Shown here in pieces: positions 10,962 through 23,078 of a stretch of 64,000 nucleotides of DNA (position 1 is its first letter; the number at the start of each line of letters is the position of its first letter). The stretch spans positions 110,318,035 to 110,382,034 of the forward strand of contig NC_073305.1 in assembly GCF_027595985.1 (NCBI RefSeq). The letters run 5' to 3'. Source of the DNA: Sorex araneus. Lineage: Eukaryota; Chordata; Mammalia; Eulipotyphla; Soricidae. The notes under the pieces are model-generated. The model saw nothing but the letters and a program-made list of their open reading frames with translations, had not been told where the DNA came from and ran no database searches. The translations under genes were made by a program, and so were the position numbers.

Positions 10962-11106
10962 AGGAAATGAAGCCCTGGAACTATAGCACAGGGTCTTCCA
11001 AATGTCTAACACTGATTTGGTCTCCAGCAGCCACCTGGGCACAGAATATGGACTAGTCCCCAAATCTTGTCGATGTAGCCCAAGCACCAACACCACCATT
11101 CCAAAA
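10962..11106 (+). mobile_element. old SINE-like fragment next to the polypurine tract
   Basis: GGTGGCACAGTGGGAGG resembles the tRNA-like head, and the A-rich end is near 11101. Too diverged for a firm family call. Confidence 0.3.
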
Positions 11107-11109
11107 AAA

Positions 11110-11912
11110 GAGAAATATTTCAGCTTTTCTCATGGAAAACTACTGTTCCAGTGAACATTAACTTTCCAAAAGCTAATTGGAAGATTTGATCCTTAGATTA
11201 GTTATTCCTTTCCTGAATCTGTTTTGTATCCATTCCAATGAACAGAAAGTGGGTAGTTGTTACTGAATGCTGAGAGCGGCCAACAGGAGGGTTCCATCTC
11301 TGCCTAGGGATGGGGAGTGGGTGGAGGTGGCCAAGTGATTCATCAGTGTAGCTCCTATTTTTTTCCTACTTTTTCCCTCAAAGTTCTAGCAGATGGATCA
11401 ATGAAAGGCACAAGACCCTGTCATACTCAATGTATGAATTAATGTCTTCTTCACAGATGTTCATTTTTTCAGCAGCAAATAAAACTGTTGAGAGGGATGA
11501 TTAGTAAATTAGTTAATCTCTAATGTTTACCATAGAAGGTATCAGAAAAGCTATCACCACTTATTTTATCTTCAAATGTATTTCCCTGCTTTCTTTCTAT
11601 CTTGCCTCTTTCAGATTCAATGTTAACATTTTCACAGGGAAGTCCAGAAAGTGGAGTGCAAGAGAGGGGTTGATGACTGATGATGGCCGCATGCCTGCAT
11701 GCAGAGGTGACCTGGCATATAGTATCCTTGTCTAGTTCTAAGAAGAAATTTAGAGCAGCCCTGTGCTTGACACTTATTATTCTCCATGACATTTCTTAAT
11801 CTGCATGTTATAGATAGAATATCTTTCTTCATGTTGTACCATATGTTTCCTATGTGTTAATTCCTTTAATTCCTTTCTCCATGACTTCATGAATTGGATT
11901 CCACACATCGTT
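11110..11912. other. unique DNA
   Basis: About 800 bp without a recognisable repeat or exon. Confidence 0.45.
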
Positions 11913-11929
11913 GCATGTATATTTTTATT

Positions 11930-12111
11930 TTTATCTTTATTTTTTTTGCTTGTTGCATCACACCTGGCGATGCACAGGGGTTACTCCTGGCTCTTCACAC
12001 AGGAATTATTCCTGGCAGTGCTCGGGGAACCATATGGGATACTGGGAATCGAACCCGGGTCGGCCGCGTGCAAGGCAAATGCCCTGCCCACTGTGCTATT
12101 GCTCCAGCCCC
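11930..12111 (-). mobile_element. SOR-type SINE, A-body
   Basis: Minus-strand copy whose poly(A) appears as the T-rich side at about 11930-11948 and whose head ends at 12111 (GCTCCAGCCCC). An imperfect duplication TGCATGTATATTTTTA / TGCATATATATTTTTA flanks it at 11913 and 12112. Confidence 0.9.
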
Positions 12112-12249
12112 TGCATATATATTTTTAGATATTTATCTTTAAAGCAAAATTTCTGAAAAATATATGTCGGTTTTAGCAAATCTAGTAGACTTCAATTCAA
12201 ATATTATCTTATCCTAAAATGAATATCACTGCAATAAATTTTGTTGTAC

Positions 12250-12365
12250 TTTTTAAATGGTTCTTTCTTTCTCTGTACTTTTTTTTATAGTTCCTTCTCT
12301 TTGTACTTTTTTATAGTTCTTTCTTTTTTTTTTGGTTTGTTGTCCTTGCACTTTGTTTAACATTG
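12250..12365. repeat. short tandem low-complexity block
   Basis: TTCTTTC / TGTACTTTTTT / ATAGTT units repeat with a period near 33-37 bp at the edge of the L1 fragment. This may be replication slippage or an expanded junction. Confidence 0.6.
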
Positions 12366-12540
12366 CATCAAAGATTAGATGATCATATATTTGAGGGTGT
12401 GTGTAAGGATATTCCACACTGTTCCATTGGTCTGCGGCTCTGCCTTTGTTCCAGTACCATGCTCTTTTAATTATAACTGCTTTATAGTAGACCTTGAGGT
12501 TGGAAAAGGTGATGCCTCCCATCTTTTTCCCAAGAATTGC

Positions 12541-12802
12541 TTTAACTATTCATGGGGGATTGTTGTTCCATATGAATTTCAGAAGTGTTTGATCCATTTC
12601 TTTGAAGAATTTCATGGGTATCCTTATAGGGATTGTATTGAATCTGTACAATGCTTTGGGGAGTATTGCCATTTTGACAATGAGTTTTAACAACCTTTTT
12701 GGCCATAAAAAATTATAGCTCCTTATAGGGCACCCATGAAATTCTTCAAAGAAATGGATCAAACACTCCTGAAATTCATATGGAACAACAACCCCCCACG
12801 AA
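12541..12802. repeat. inverted duplication within the L1
   Basis: About 80 bp at 12555-12635 (GTTCCATATGAATTTCAGAA onward) reappears as its reverse complement at 12724-12795 (...CTGAAATTCATATGGAAC), separated by ~90 bp. The text CATTTTGACAATG next to it (12669) is also found at 13080 in the main L1 segment. Confidence 0.8.
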
Positions 12803-13060
12803 TAGCTGGAGCGATAGTACAGCAGTAGGGTGTTTACCTTGCATGTGTCTGACCCAGGTTCAATTCCTCCGCCCCTCTCAGAGAACCCAACAAGCTACTG
12901 AGAGTATCTCACCCACATGGCAGAACCTGGCAAGCTCCCAGTGGCATACTCAACATGCCAAAAACAGTAACAAACAAGTCTCATAATTGAGATGTCACTG
13001 GTACCCACTAGAGCAAATCGATGAGCAATGGAATGACAGTGACAGTGACTGTTAAAAAAA
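12803..13060 (+). mobile_element. SOR-related SINE, B-body
   Basis: Full copy with head GCTGGAGCGATAGTACAGCA, B-box-like GGTTCAATTCC, B body, and tail GACAGTGACAGTGACTG followed by an A run. Inserted in L1 sequence. Confidence 0.9.
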
Positions 13061-14362
13061 AAATGCTTGGGAGCATTGCCATTTTGACAATGTTAATTCT
13101 CCCAATCCATGAGCAGAGGATATTTCTATTTTCTTGTGTCCTCTTTTATTTTGTGAAGTAGCATTTTGTAGTTTTCTTTGTACAGGTCCTTTACCTCCTT
13201 AGTTAAGCTGATTCCCAGGTACTTGATTTTCTGAGGCATGATTGTGAATGGGATTGATTTTTTTCATGTCGCTTTCCTCTCTCTCATCATTTGTGTATAG
13301 GAATGCCATGGACTTTTGGGTATTGATTTTATAGCCTGCAATTTTACTATACAAGTCTATAGTTTCTAGGAGTTCCTTGGTAGAGACTTTAGGGTTCTCT
13401 AAATATAGTATCATATCAATTGTGACTAGTGAGAACTTGATTTCTTCCTTTCCTATCTGGATGTCCTTAATATCTTTTTTCTTGCCTAACAGCTATTACA
13501 AGCACTTCCAGTACTATATTGAACGGAAGTAGTGAGAGCGGGCATCCTTGTCTTATCCCTGATCTTAGAGGGAAGGCTCTTAGTTTTTCCCCATTGAGGA
13601 TAATGCTTGCCATAGGCTTGTGGTAGATGTCTTTGACTATATTGAGGAAAGTTCCTTCAAAACCCATTTTGGTGAGAGTTTTCATCATAAACAGGTGCTG
13701 GATCTTGTCAAATGCTTTCTCTGCATCTATTGATGTGATCATATGGTTTTTAATCTTTTCTTTTGTTGATATGATGGATTATGTTGATTGATTTCCAAAT
13801 GTTAAACCATCCTTGCGTCCCTGGGATGAATCCCACTTGGTCACAGTGTATGATCTTTTTGATGAGTTTTTGGATTCTATTTGCTGAAATTTTGTTGAAG
13901 ATCTTTGCATCTGTGTTCATTAGGGATATTAACCTGTAGTTTTCTTTTATAGTGGTGTCTTTGTTTGCTTTTGTTATTAAGGAGATATATACCTCATAGA
14001 AACTGGGAGAGTGTCTGTTTCTCCAATTTCCTGGAAAAGCTTGAGAAGAACTGGCAGTTGGTCCTCTTTAAATGTTTGGTAGAATTCACTAGTGAATCCA
14101 TCTAGATATGGAATTTTTCTTTTGGGAAGACTTTTGATTACAGTTTCAATTTCCTTGATAGTGATAGGTCTATTCAGGTATTCCAAATCTTCTTGGTTCA
14201 GTCTTGGAAGATTATAGGAATCCAGGATTTATCCTTTCTTCTAGGTTCTCTTGTTTTGTGGCATACAGACTTTCAAAGTAGTCTTTGATGATGTTTTGTA
14301 TTTCTTTGGTTTCTGTTGAGATGTCCCCCTTTTCATTTCTGATTTGATTTATTAGAATTGGA

Positions 14363-14610
14363 CTGGAGAGATAGCACAGACGGTAGGGCGTTTGCCTTTC
14401 ACATGGCCGACCTGGGTTCCATTCCTCTGTCCCTCTCAGAGAGCCCGGCAAGATACTGAGAGTATCCCGCCCACATGGCAGAGCCTGACAAGCTCCCCAT
14501 GACATATTCAATATGCCAAAAACAGTAACAACAAGTCTCACAATGGAGACATCACTGGTGCCCGCTTAAGCAAATCGATGAACAATGGGACAACAGGGCT
14601 ACAGTGCTCT
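14363..14610 (+). mobile_element. SOR-related SINE, B-body
   Basis: Head GGACTGGAGAGATAGCACAG, B body with GGCAAGATACTGAGAGTATC, GCAAATCGATGAACAATGGG and tail GGGCTACAGTGC. Nested in minus-strand L1. Confidence 0.9.
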
Positions 14611-15644
14611 CTCTCTTTCTTTGTGAGTCCTGCGACTAGTTTGTCAATCTTGTTTATTTTCTCAAAGAACCAGATGTTGGTTTCATTGATCTTTCAGATT
14701 GGTTTTTTTGGTTTTCATATCATTAATTTCTGCTCTAAGTTTTGTTATTTATTTCCTTCTGCCTGGTTTGGGGTCCTTTTGTTGGTCCTTTTCTAAGATC
14801 TTGAGTTTTGAAGTAAAGATATTTATGTAGGCCCGTTCTTCCTTCCTGAGAAGTGCTTGCCTCGCTATAAGTTTTCCCCTTTATACGACTTTAGCTGTGT
14901 CCCATAGTTTCTGGTACCTCATGTCTTCATTCTCATTTGTTTCCAGGTATCTTTTGATTTCTTCCTTGATTTCCTTCCTGACTCACTCGTTGTTCAACGT
15001 TAAGTTGTTTAATTTTCAAGCGTTTGATTTGATTCTCGATGTCTGTGTGTGATTAACTTCTATCTTCAGTGCATCATGGTCTGAAAAGATAGTTGATACA
15101 ATTTCTATCTTCTTGATTCTATTGAGGTTCGTGAGGTTTGTGACCCAGCACATGGTCTATTTTGGAAAATGTTCCCTGTGCACTGGGAAAAAATGTGTAT
15201 TCTTTCTTTTGGAAATGTAAAGCCCTGTATAGATCTATTAGCCCTCTCTCTTCTATTTCTTCCTTCAAAGCTAGTGTTTTCTTGTTGAGTTTTACTCTTG
15301 TTGATCTATCTAGAGGCGATAAAGCGGTGTTAAATTCTCCAACTACTATTGTGTTGCTAGCAATTTCCTCCTTAAAAACTGTTAGCAGTTGTTTTAAGTA
15401 TTTCGTTGGTCCGTCACTAGGTGCATATATGTTTAGAACTATGATTTATTCCTGCTGTACATATCCCTTGATTATTAAAAAATGGCCTTTGCTGTCCCTC
15501 TTAATCTTTTTCAACCTAAAATCTATGTTGTTGGATACTAGTATGGCTACCCCAGCTTTTTGGAGGGAATTGCTTGCTTGGAGGATTGTTTTCCATCCTT
15601 TGACTTTGAGTCTGTGTTTACTCTGATTGTTCAGATGTGTCTCT

Positions 15645-15792
15645 AACCTCACCTCAAACCTGGTTCTATCCCAGCACTCACCACAGGTGGGCCACCAAGT
15701 ACCACCAGGGATCCTGAACATAGAGTCAAAGTCAGCCCTGAGCACTACTGACTGTAAGCCCAAAACTCAATAAAATAAAACAAAACAAATAT
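15645..15792 (+). mobile_element. old partial SOR-type SINE
   Basis: CCTGGTTCTATCCCAGCACT and AGCCCTGAGCACTACTGACT resemble the A-body, ending in a CAATAAAATAAAACAAAAC tail. Confidence 0.5.
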
Positions 15793-15894
15793 GCCAATAT
15801 TTCAACCAACATTTTGTTAGCGAGAGCAGAAAAAACAACCCTCTGTTACTGAATTATATATTTTTTTCTTAATTTGAGGAACCAGCATAAACCA

Positions 15895-16375
15895 CATTGG
15901 TTTCATGAATACAAAATTCCAGCATCACAGCCACCACCAGAATATCTGCTTTACTCTACAAATGTCACAAGGCCCCCTCTCATGTATCCCCTGCCTCCGT
16001 TCTTGGTAAGCTCAATTCTGTGGGTCAGTTCTCCGGGTCTGTTTTCTTCTAGATGATTTCATTTAGCATGATGCCCTCCAGTTCCACTGATCTAGCAGCA
16101 AATTCCATGATTTCATCTTTTCTTACAGTGGAGTACTGTTCAATTGTGTATATATATCACAGTCTCTTTATCCAGTCATCTGTTCTTTAATACATGGGCT
16201 GTTTTCAAATCTTGGTTATTGTAAATAGTACTGCATTGAACATAGAAGCTCAAATGTCTTTTCAAAATAGCTTTTGCTCTGTGGGGTAGATACAAAAAAG
16301 TGGAATTGTTGGGTCACATGGAAGCTCGATTATTAGTTTTTTGAGGTTTTCATATTGTTTTCCAAAGAGGTTAAA
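15895..16375 (-). mobile_element. older L1 3' end
   Basis: The minus strand carries diverged L1 text: a CTCATTTAGCATGATG-like motif near 16050, CCAGTCATCTGTT near 16170 and AGTGGAATTGTTGGGTCA near 16300, all recognisable as the ORF2 C-terminus to 3' UTR of mammalian L1. More diverged than other L1s here. Confidence 0.7.
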
Positions 16376-16379
16376 GCAA

Positions 16380-16960
16380 TCAACTCAGAATTATATCTTA
16401 TAGTGTTTTAATTTGTTATGCAATCAATAACCTCTTTACTTTATATTACATAACACCATATAAATTATCTTGAAACAATAAAAAAGACCCTCATCATGAA
16501 TCAATTTAAATTATATGCTAACATTTTATTTTATTTAAGTAAGATTTGTCTTATTAATGTGTGTATATACTTATTCTTTGTATTGTATTCTGGTACTTGG
16601 AAATTATTTTAGTTATCAACATAAGCATGCTCAGAAAGAGTAATAATCCAATAACCTTAGATTTTTCGTTCATAATTCTATTATTCTCTTGATCAGTTTC
16701 CTTACCTTTTATATATATCAGAGTATTAGCATACATATTTAAATAGTATCTTTCAATATTTTCTTCTTGAATTCTTATTAGAAAATGTGATAACAACCTC
16801 ACAGTAAACCCCTTGTGTTCACACAGCTCATTTATGATGGCTTGCAGTGTACTTCTGGGTGCTATAACAAATGTACTCAGAAAATAACTTTTTATGAAAT
16901 TTTGGCTACCTCCAGACTTAATAATACCAATAGTAATAATAGATAACATTTTCTGAGGAA
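16380..16960. other. unique AT-rich DNA
   Basis: The 131-codon minus-strand frame at 16554-16949 shows no motif I know and lies in AT-rich sequence. I treat it as chance. Confidence 0.45.
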
Positions 16961-16964
16961 AGAT

Positions 16965-17165
16965 AATTTATGTTAGGCATTGTTGAAGACTTTCATCAAC
17001 TTATCTCTTAATAATACATTATTTTTATTTTAAAAATGAGATATTAATATTTGGAAAATTTGTATGTTCTTTCCAAGATCAGACATCAATAGATAACAAG
17101 CCAAATTCTATCTCATGAGTATCTGATTCCAAAGCACACCACTCAAATATCCTTTGTCTGTATTA
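16965..17165 (+). mobile_element. possible MIR fragment
   Basis: Order of weak matches to the MIR 3' half: GTTAGGCATTG, then AAAAATGAGATATTAATAT and TTTCCAAGATCAGAC. Ancient and diverged. Confidence 0.3.
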
Positions 17166-17613
17166 AAAAAGACTCCTATTTATAAAATTTAGTAGGCTAT
17201 TTTGGGATGTAGAAATGCTCATGTTTCCCATAAAAATTAAGGGCAATGGCATTTCCAGACTCAAAAATCAACTTACAAAATTAAACTAAAAAGGAACATT
17301 CTATTTTCTTGATAAAATCTGCTCTAAATAACCTTTGAAAAAAAATATCACCATACTCTCACATTTTCTAGGAAGAAAGGTATTTAGTAATTTAATTTCC
17401 GAAGTTCCCTCTAATTTATATCTATGCTCCGGCAAGGTAATGGCAGATCTTACATCTACACTCATTATTTTTGTTTGCTGTAAACTTTTAAGAACCCACT
17501 CTGGGATGGGTTTGCAAGACAGGCCTTGATCATAACATTTGTCTGATTTCCCTAAACTCTGCTGCCAATGGATTATTACAAATTAGTAAACAGATGCTGA
17601 ATTACCCTTCTCA

Positions 17614-17853
17614 CTGTCACTGTCATCCCATTGCTCATCGATTTGTTCGAGCGGGCACCAGTAACGTCTCTCATTGAGAGACTTATTGTTACTGTTTTTG
17701 GCATATCCAATACGCACGGGTAGCTTGCCAGGCTCTGCTGCAAGGGCTCAATACTCTCAGTAGCTTACCGGACTCTCCGAGAGGGGCTGAGTAATTGAAC
17801 TCGGGTCAGCCACGTGAAAGGCAAACGCCCAACCGCTGTGCTATTGCTCCAGC
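17614..17853 (-). mobile_element. SOR-related SINE, B-body
   Basis: Minus-strand copy ending with CTCCAGCC. CCCTTCTCA at 17605-17613 and 17853-17861 is a probable target duplication. Carries the GTCTCTCATTGAGAGAC variant in the body. Confidence 0.9.
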
Positions 17854-17984
17854 CCTTCTCAAAAGAAAATTTTAAAGAATACAGTTACATGTGAATTTGA
17901 CTCAAAACTTATGTATTTCCAGGGTTCACCTGAAGGAAATCAGTGTGATCCATGCCACTCTCACTGTTTAAGGGTCTTTCTTTT

Positions 17985-18115
17985 GTTTGTTTTGGCTTTA
18001 GGGCCGCACCAGGTAATGCCCAGGTATTACTCCCAGCAGTATTCAGGAGACTATGCTGTGCCAGAATTGAACCTGTGCCTCCCACATGCAAAGCAAGCAA
18101 ATTGGTTTTCTGAAA
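17985..18115 (-). mobile_element. old partial SOR-type SINE
   Basis: Reverse complement of body and head landmarks: ATTACTCCCAGCAGTATTCA, then CCCACATGCAAAGCAAGCAA. Confidence 0.5.
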
Positions 18116-18448
18116 CATCTGCTGTCCTGGTCTGGGTTGGAGATGGGGGTGAAGTAGGGAGGAGGGGGTCATCTCGCTTTTAAGAGCAACAGGTAGTATG
18201 GTACCTCTTCCCATAAGCTTGTCATTCAAGTAGAGTTGAGCCCCTGTACACACACACTCCCCATGCATAGCCTATGTGGAATCATGTCCTGACATGGGTC
18301 AAATGTTTTATAGCATATTAAATCCCTACCCTTGGGTGTGACTTTAATATTAAAATGACAGAAAAGACCACTAGAAGGTTAGATTTACGGACTTTTTTTG
18401 GACAGTCTGGTTTGCTCTGGTTTCTCAGTCAAATTCCCCTTCTCTAAG

Positions 18449-18625
18449 GATGAAAGAGATAGTACAGAGAGTAGGGTGCTTGCCTTCTGCACAGCCAACT
18501 GGGGTTCAATCCTTGACATATCATATGGTTCCTGAGCACCACCACAAGTGATCCCTGAGTGTAGAGCCAGATATAAACACTGAGTATCACCTGTTGTGGC
18601 CAAAAAACAAAACAAAACAAAACAA
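18449..18625 (+). mobile_element. old SOR-type SINE
   Basis: Head GATGAAAGAGATAGTACAGA, B-box-like GGGGTTCAATCC, body TGATCCCTGAGTGTAGAGCC, and an AAAAC-repeat tail (18601-18625). Confidence 0.75.
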
Positions 18626-18914
18626 AAATCCTCCTTCTTTCTGCTTCTACATAAATCTTTTATGGTGGATGAGCCACACTGAATAAAGATTAAGAGGACA
18701 GGAATGGAATCTGCTTTGGGTTACTACCTTTGCTTCTGAATTCTCTTTTAAACACAGGTCCTCCAACATGCTCCCCACTTCCTGCAGCTATACAGAAATC
18801 ATAGGATGATATCACTGAGCTTAGACTTGGAAAGAGATGTTTCTTGCTGGTTTTCTGTTTCTGGGCACTGTCCCCACAGCACTGCACATCAATAAGAATC
18901 AAATAGAGAGCTTT

Positions 18915-20037
18915 ACAATGCAGGGAAAAAGGAACTCTCATTCATTGTTGGTGGGAATGCTGACTGGTCCAGCCTTTTGGAAAACAATACTGACATTCTT
19001 TAAAAAACTGTAGCACTATAGCACTGTCATTGCGTTGTTCGATTTGCTTGAGCAGGCACCAGTAAAGTCTCCATTGTGAGACTTGTTGTTACTGCTTTTG
19101 GCATATTGAATACGCCACAGGTAGCTTGCCAGGCTCTGCCGTGCGGACGAGATACACTTGGTAGCTCGCAGGGTTCTCCAAGTGGGAAGGAGGAATTGAA
19201 CCCAAGTCGGCCGCATGTGAGGCAAACACCCTACCTGCTGTGCTCTCACTCCAGTCCTAGACATGGAATTTTCACAAGACCCAGCAATACCACTCTTGGG
19301 AATATACCCTAGGAGTCCAAAAACACAATGCAGAAAAGTCATCTGCACTTCTATGTTTATTGCAGCACTATTAACAATAGCCATATTCTGGAAACAACCC
19401 AAGTACACAAGAACGAATGATTGGATAAAGAAACTATCGTACATTTACACAATGAAATATTACGCAATCACCAGGAAAAATAAAGTCATGAAATTTGCTT
19501 ATAAGTGGATGGACATGGAGAGTATCTTGCTGAGTGAAATGAGTCAGAGGGAGAGGCACAGACATAGACTGACCGTGCTCATTTGTGGGATATAAAAAAA
19601 AAACACACTCATATGAGACTAATACCCAAGGACAGTAGAAATGAGGGCCAGGAGGCCTTTCCCTGGTTGGAAACTTGCCACAGCAGTTAAGACAAAGAGA
19701 CTCCACTATAACAATGACGGATGGAAATGATCGCTCACTCTGGACAAGAACTGAGTGCTGAAAGAAAATAGAGGGATGTACATGATAACTTTTATTTATC
19801 TAGGTCTCAAACCATAAAGCCAAAAGTGAAAGAGAGAGATAAGATATAGTGGAGAAAGAGAGAGAAATAAATGTCTGCATAGAGGTAGATTGGGGGGGGG
19901 GGCATGACGGACCTTGGTGGTGGGCAATGTACACTAGTGAAGGGATGTTTGTTGGAACACTGTATGACTGAAACCCAATCATGAAAACTTTGTCACAGTG
20001 TATCTCTCTGTCATTCAATTAAATAAATAATAATAAA
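18915..20037 (+). mobile_element. L1 3' end (ORF2 C-terminus + 3' UTR) with nested SINE
   Basis: ORF2 C-terminal text CATTGTTGGTGGGAATGCTG near 18940 is interrupted by a SINE at 19011-19258 and resumes at 19259. The frame 19263-19595 reads [11 protein letters not shown], then TNDWIKKLSYIYTMKYY, then a stop. The 3' UTR has a G run near 19895, the shared GTGAAGGGATGTTTGTTGG motif and ends near 20037 in A/AATAA. The copy is 5'-truncated. Confidence 0.87.
19011..19258 (-). mobile_element. SOR-related SINE, B-body
   Basis: TAGCACTATAGCACTGTCAT is the reverse-complemented tail, GCAGGCACCAGTAAAGTCTC the body, and CTCACTCCAGTCCT the head end. Splits the L1 ORF2 frame. Confidence 0.9.
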
Positions 20038-20149
20038 CGGAGTACTTTAAAACAGTCCCCTCCAGATAAACACTAGTGAGCACACATCTATTTTAAATAC
20101 TCACCTAATGCTTGATGAATTATACTTACTTTTTGCTCTATTTTGTCCC

Positions 20150-20345
20150 AAGAATGTGGTTCCCACACCAGATCCATCAACATTACATGGGGACTTGTTA
20201 CAAAAGTTAATTCCCGACACATTCTAGAGGTGCTATGCCAGGTGTTGGGAAGTACTAAGGAAGGGATGGTGGGGAGGTTAACAATTGCTGACTCATGGAA
20301 TGTCCAGGTGATGGATGAAACTGAATACATGCTAAGATTTGAGCA
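20150..20345 (+). mobile_element. MER5A-like hAT-Charlie DNA transposon fragment
   Basis: TGTGGTTCCCACACCAGATC, ATTACATGGGGACTTGTTAC and CATGCTAAGATTTGAGCACC follow the order and spacing of MER5A, a mammal-wide non-autonomous hAT element. The central part is diverged. Open frames here have no gene content. Confidence 0.6.
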
Positions 20346-20349
20346 CCAG

Positions 20350-20975
20350 TATTCTGCATTGTAAGATTTCTCATGCCAGTCCACAGGATTAAGAAGTCAA
20401 GGCAGAGAATAGTAGATGAGGAACCCTCAGGTCAATTTTAATAAATTATGAGGACAACTTGAAGTCTGGCAAATGTATAAAGCAGACATCAAAAAATAAA
20501 GTTATTTGCTATCCATTTATCAAATTGCCACCACATCAAAATCAGGAGAGGTGAGTGTCTACCTGTCTACAGAAGAAATCTGTAAAACAAACAAATGAAA
20601 TTTTGACTCTTGGAGACTCTTTCAAGAAGCATTGCCTTAGCAAGTATCAGGAGAAAACAGATCCAACTGGAAAGCCTTACTCTGTAGTGTACAGCAGAGC
20701 ATGTGTAAAGTTAGAACAAATCTACCTAAGCCTCACATAGACTTACCCTGGATTTACTTGAGTAACTTTTTCTGCTACCACAGTAGGTTACCTACATCAT
20801 ATAATTCTGTAGATTTTGCTGAAACACAGATGGCTGAAATTTTTCTCCCTCACCCCACTTACTTATTCATTCAGTAGGTCTGGGTTAGGCACTTAAATTT
20901 GAGTTTATACCAAGTTCCAAGAGTAGTTTTTGGAAACACAGAGAGATATCGGCCTATCTCTGAATTCTCTTCCCT
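20350..20975. other. unique DNA
   Basis: No repeat or exon supported. Confidence 0.45.
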
Positions 20976-21007
20976 TCTGTATGGTGTTCTTTTAATTAAT
21001 TAATTAA

Positions 21008-21180
21008 TTAATTTTTTCTTTTTGGGTCACGCCCGGAGATGCACAGGGGTCACTTCTGGGTCTGCACTCAGAAATTATCCCTGGCGGTGCCCAGGGGACC
21101 ATATGGGATGCTGGGAATCAAACCTGGGTCGGCCGCGTGCAAGGCAAATGCCCTACCCACTGTGCCATCACTCCAGCCCC
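21008..21180 (-). mobile_element. SOR-type SINE, A-body
   Basis: Young minus-strand copy ending CACTCCAGCCCC at 21180. The direct repeat TGTATGGTGTTCTT / TGTATGGTATTTTT (20978, 21181) is the likely target duplication. A TTAA repeat of the tail precedes it (20994-21013). Confidence 0.9.
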
Positions 21181-21194
21181 TGTATGGTATTTTT

Positions 21195-23075
21195 GGGTTG
21201 TCAAAGAGCTGCTAGAGTAAGTCCAGGTAACATTAGTGCATAGATGAATTTATTCCTAAACTTAGGGGTTCTTGAAAACTGTATGGAAGATTTTCATACT
21301 AAAACCAAATGCTTAATAAGTTAAAGATCAGGCTTTCATCCACTCTGGAGAAGCCTGTGCTCTCTCAAACACATATTTCTCTCTTTTTCTCTCCGCACAT
21401 CTATCTCCAAATTACTTTCAATAAAAACTATTTTGCTTCACACACACAAACACAAACACACATGTGATTTTTTTTGTACATTTAAGCAGCCTCCCTGGCT
21501 CTCTCTCCAATGTCCAGGTCTCTCCTTTTAATTTTTGTACATCACTAGTCTTGTTCTTCCAAACCTGTCCAGAAGTGGGAAGTTCTGTCTTTCATTGTCA
21601 GTTTGCCTTTAGTGTACAGTGACTAGTCTTGCCCATATGACATTTTCTACCCAGTGTATACTTTCCTGATCTGCAGCTGAAACTCTGTCACCCATGTCCC
21701 CATGCTAAGGCTTACTTGTCTGTAAAATGTCTCTAAACTTCCTGTTTCCTCGGTTTCCTTAGTTTCTGGTCATGGTCATGTACCTGCAGGTGAGATTCTG
21801 GTATCACGCTGTCTTCCTGGACATCAATGCAGGGACAAAGAGAGCACTGCCTGGATGGAGGTTTCCTTTTAGCTCCTGCTACCTCCTATCCCCAGTTAGC
21901 CCCTTACCTATTTCAACTGGATACCTTTTCTGTGGGTGAGATTTGAAATGATCAGTTAAGTTAACTAGTTCACCTGGTGCTCTATCCTGCCTCTCCAGTG
22001 TATGAGGTGTGATGTGTAGAGAGGAATTGAGAACTGCAAGCTTTCATCAGCAGAGCCATCACTTCAAAATAGAAGCACAGTTCTATTAGAGCCAAAGCTG
22101 GCACATTGCATAAGGATTTTCATTTACACTGCTGCATCTCATTTTATTCCGAGGAGACATCACTGCAGATAATTTTGAAGAAAAATAATTTCTAATTAGA
22201 GAATACTTTATAAGTGTAATCAATTTTGGCTTATGGGTATGTTTTAGTAGAAATCAAAATGCACACTGGCATCAACATACAAATATTCCAGAAACAAACA
22301 TTATGCAATTTATAAGGTACTCATTAATATTCTAATATACTATTTTCAGCATCTCATTCAGGAGTGAGATGATACTTTCTCTGTAAAGACTCAATGTTCC
22401 TATTACTGAAATTACCAAAAGGCAGTAGTATAGTGAGTACAACCTGTTTTCTTCACTTTGCTCCTAACCATATAAATAACCAAATAGCATTCATTAAGTT
22501 TGTATTGCTAGGAGAGAAAATTACCCCAGAGAAGAGAAAGAAAGTTAAAATGCATCATGACCTTGATAATATAGTGCAGAGGAAAATATAACAATATATG
22601 GCATTTAAAGATTAAACAAAATTGACAAATAAAAGGAAGATCAATATACAAACTTGTGATTTATTGATAGATTTGTTCAATGATTATTAAGAACCTATTA
22701 TGTGCTGGGCCATGAGACAGAGTGCTGAGTATAGGGCTGGAAAGGAGATTTTGCCCTATCTTCTGCATTCTTCTTGAGTTGGTTGAACAATCAAACTAAC
22801 ATGAAAAATAAGTTGGAGAAAATGTGCCTTCTTGAACAGAGTAGATAGAAAGTACCCTCTCCCTCCAGGTGACCCAAGGGTGTTCCTACCTGACCCCCAC
22901 AGCATTCCAGCAACCTGGGGATGCAGGGAGGGGCGGTATCTGCTTTAGGAAACACCGATACAAACCATAATACTTTTTGATCATTTAAAATTTGTCAAAG
23001 AGTCTGAAGGGATAAAAAAATGTAAGGAGATTAAAAGATTAATGTTGAGAAACTACTTTCCAAAAATCAAGACTA
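21195..23075. other. unique DNA, about 1.9 kb
   Basis: No young repeats. Near 22670-22745 the text TTAAGAACCTATTATGTGCTG resembles the ancient L2/MIR 3' motif, and short CACA-rich bits lie near 21440. No exon supported. Confidence 0.45.
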
Positions 23076-23078
23076 CTT

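Larger units (their letters stand above)
12366..15640 (-). mobile_element. L1 ORF2 fragment(s), rearranged, with two nested SINEs
   Basis: Minus-strand L1 ORF2 runs from the endonuclease N-terminal part (KAGVAILVSNN near 15560) through reverse transcriptase ([11 protein letters not shown] and [10 protein letters not shown] within 13467-13742) to a thumb/C-terminal part (GGITFSNLKVYYKAV near 12500). It is full of stops and shifts. The FADD-type catalytic box is degenerate (the frame reads VTIDMILY around 13420). The segment 12715-12802 is inverted relative to the rest. B-body SINEs sit at 12803-13060 and 14363-14610. No 3' UTR is present on the 12366 side. Confidence 0.85.

Noticed and set aside
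10706..11056. Lys/Glu-rich open frame of 116 codons
   Set aside because: It translates the polypurine tract. Composition alone explains it.
15162..15626. 154-codon plus-strand frame
   Set aside because: Antisense shadow of the minus-strand L1 ORF2 endonuclease region.
16554..16949. 131-codon minus-strand frame
   Set aside because: AT-rich DNA, no motif, no splice signals, surrounded by L1 and old repeats.
20143..20364. 73-codon plus-strand frame
   Set aside because: Falls within the MER5A-like transposon relic.
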